Part shown: positions 63,222 through 64,000 of the stretch, one piece after another
How positions within the stretch are numbered: the stretch's first letter is position 1
Layout: every line of letters begins with the position of its first letter
DNA from: Nematostella vectensis
Lineage: Eukaryota; Cnidaria; Anthozoa; Actiniaria; Edwardsiidae
Reading direction: 5' to 3'
Assembly (NCBI RefSeq): GCF_932526225.1
Contig: NC_064039.1
Span: 17,536,639 to 17,600,638, forward strand
Length of the DNA stretch: 64,000 nucleotides
Program-made: the position numbers and the translations under genes
Notes under the pieces: generated by a model
Database searches by the model: none
Told to the model about the DNA's origin: nothing
The model's input: the letters and a program-made list of their open reading frames with translations, nothing else

Positions 63222-64000
63222 ACCCATATTACCTAGCTCTTGAAACCCTGTGACTGGTTGAACCATCCCCTAAAACCCTGCACCTCCAAGACCAAGCCAT
63301 TGATACCCTCTACCCCTGTGTACCCACTCATTTATAACTTGCGCCCCTATGACCTAGTTCTTGATATCATTGACCCTTATTACCATCCCTTGAAGTCTAG
63401 TACCCGTTTGACCAACTCTTGTTACCCTGTACACCTGTCACCTCACCCACTAACTCACTCATCTTAACGTCCCCTTCACGTCCTTATCTTAACACCCCTG
63501 AAAAAATCCCAAGTTAATCTGACCTGGATTCGAACCACGGGCCTCTTGTTTGAGAAGCGAAGCTCGTACCACTGAGCTATCGCGCCACTCTCTTGAAAAC
63601 TAGAAGTAACTACCGTATAGCCTTGTTTACCCAGCCTTATAAGGTATAGAGTAGTTTTTCTTGAAATCTCGAGAGTGGCGCTATGGCTCAGTGGTACGGG
63701 CTTCGCTTCTCAAGCAAACGGGCCAGGGTTCGAATCCAAGTAAGATAAACTAGAGACTTTTTCAGGGGTGTTAAAGGTAAGGACGGTGGCATTAGGGGGT
63801 GGGTGCACAGGGGTACAGGATATAAACGGCAGGGTCACAGGTGTGCAAGTTGGTAAGCGCTTGGTCATACATGGGTAAAGGGTAGTTATGTGATTAGGTG
63901 TCATAGGGGTGTAGGTCAGTTAGGATGGGTAGGCAGGGATATAGGGTAGTAAGTGCTAGGTCATAGGGGTGTAGCTTTGTTAGGGGTTGGTACTCAGGGG
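63222..64000. repeat. Unit 48 (short, V-like, 3'-truncated by window)
   Basis: tRNA-like minus 63,516-63,586 and plus 63,677-63,747. One base is missing in the central spacer (TTTTTCTTGAAATCTC). Private GGGGTACAGG and CACAGGTGTGC. The window ends inside the right arm. Confidence 0.88.

Larger units (their letters stand above)
1..64000. repeat. Tandem satellite array of head-to-head tRNA-like units (48 units, truncated at both window ends)
   Basis: Every stretch of the window belongs to the same unit family. The plus-strand A-box motif TGGCTCAGTGG recurs 48 times (one copy mutated). Spacings are 1,684-1,700 bp for the first ten intervals, then 2,166 bp, then 36 intervals of 1,232-1,237 bp. 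Each unit contains, in order: a C-rich inverted arm, a minus-strand tRNA-like element, a central spacer, a plus-strand tRNA-like element, a G-rich direct 61-bp subrepeat arm and an AT-rich spacer. No unique sequence of even 100 bp was found. There is no gene to annotate. Short open frames of 61-75 codons are repeat-borne and are listed under rejected items. The window shows neither array edge, so total size and chromosomal position are unknown. Confidence 0.97.
19500..64000. repeat. Short-unit regime (1,232-1,237 bp units) with higher-order order of types
   Basis: Thirty-six successive plus A-box intervals fall within 1,232-1,237 bp. The types by diagnostic variants are: units 14-20 X1 Y X2 Y V W W'; 21-27 X1 Y Y V W V W'; 28-34 the same as 14-20; 35 an extra W'; 36-41 X1 Y X2 Y V W; 42-48 mixed. 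Equivalent units of 14-20 and 28-34 lie 17,274-17,275 bp apart throughout (14 units), and the basic higher-order period is about 8,636 bp (7 units). The types were assigned by eye from about a dozen marker positions, so minor mosaic patches may be missed. Confidence 0.85.

Noticed and set aside
1-64000. CRISPR array
   Set aside because: Repeats are 61 bp and 1.2-1.7 kb long with no unique spacers and no cas genes; all intervening sequence is itself repeated.
1-64000. Telomeric repeat tract
   Set aside because: TTAGGG occurs inside subrepeats (for example GTTAGGGATGGG) but never as a short perfect tandem; the period is 61 bp.
1-64000. Hammerhead-type self-cleaving ribozyme, as found in some satellites
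   Set aside because: I did not find the conserved CTGATGA core on either strand in the units I read closely. A covariance-model scan would settle it.
1-64000. rDNA or 5S rRNA gene repeat
   Set aside because: No rRNA-like stretch recognised. The Pol III boxes have tRNA (type 2) spacing, not the 5S internal control region.
1-64000. Transposase, reverse transcriptase or viral genes carried by the repeat
   Set aside because: No open frame longer than 75 codons exists on either strand, and no long terminal repeats or target-site duplications are visible.

Overview
The whole 64 kb window is one uninterrupted tandem satellite array. I see no protein-coding gene, no rRNA gene, no credible functional tRNA gene and no CRISPR array. 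The sequence is almost certainly nuclear eukaryotic DNA, because of the satellite organisation, eukaryotic-type internal RNA polymerase III promoter boxes, oligo-T stops and simple-repeat spacers. The species cannot be told from the sequence. The array runs off both window ends.

The repeat unit is unusual. Each of the 48 units (46 complete, 2 cut by the window ends) has at its heart two tRNA-derived elements placed head to head. One is on the minus strand and one on the plus strand, with their A boxes about 106 bp apart, and they form a large imperfect palindrome. Each tRNA-like element has an A box, a B box at canonical tRNA spacing, and an oligo-T run about 20 bp past the B box that could stop Pol III. 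Outward from each element runs an arm of a 60-61 bp subrepeat. The left arm (about 290 bp) carries about four diverged copies in inverted, C-rich orientation. The right arm carries a longer, G-rich, direct array. Adjacent units meet at an AT-rich ATT/TAAT spacer. A tRNA-like head, a body and a simple AT-rich tail are the parts of a tRNA-derived SINE, so I infer that the unit descends from a head-to-head SINE-like dimer.

Layout. (1) Positions 1 to about 19.0 kb (units 1-11) hold long units of 1,684-1,700 bp, plus one of 2,166 bp. (2) From about 19.3 kb to 64 kb (units 12-48) the units are 1,232-1,237 bp long. Lengths are quantised as 1,234 + n x 466 bp with n = 0, 1 or 2. The 466-bp step is a block of seven 61-bp subrepeats plus one truncated 39-bp copy. 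The only n = 2 unit is unit 11, at the border of the two regimes. The short-unit part has a higher-order order of unit types, X1-Y-X2-Y-V-W-W', with a period of about 8.64 kb. Local deviations there record unequal exchange. The long-unit part has 3,383-bp and 5,097-bp higher-order periods.

If the tRNA-like promoters are live, this is a field of about 96 divergent Pol III/TFIIIC sites in 64 kb. Possible roles (boundary, centromeric or pericentromeric, condensin loading, small RNA source) are inference only. Unit types: X1/X2 have both B boxes perfect. Y has a changed plus B box (GGTCCGAATCC). V carries a G-to-A change after the B-box region and a broken G-quadruplex motif. W/W' carry AACAAGCC before the plus B box. 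Letters a-e are long-unit variants.
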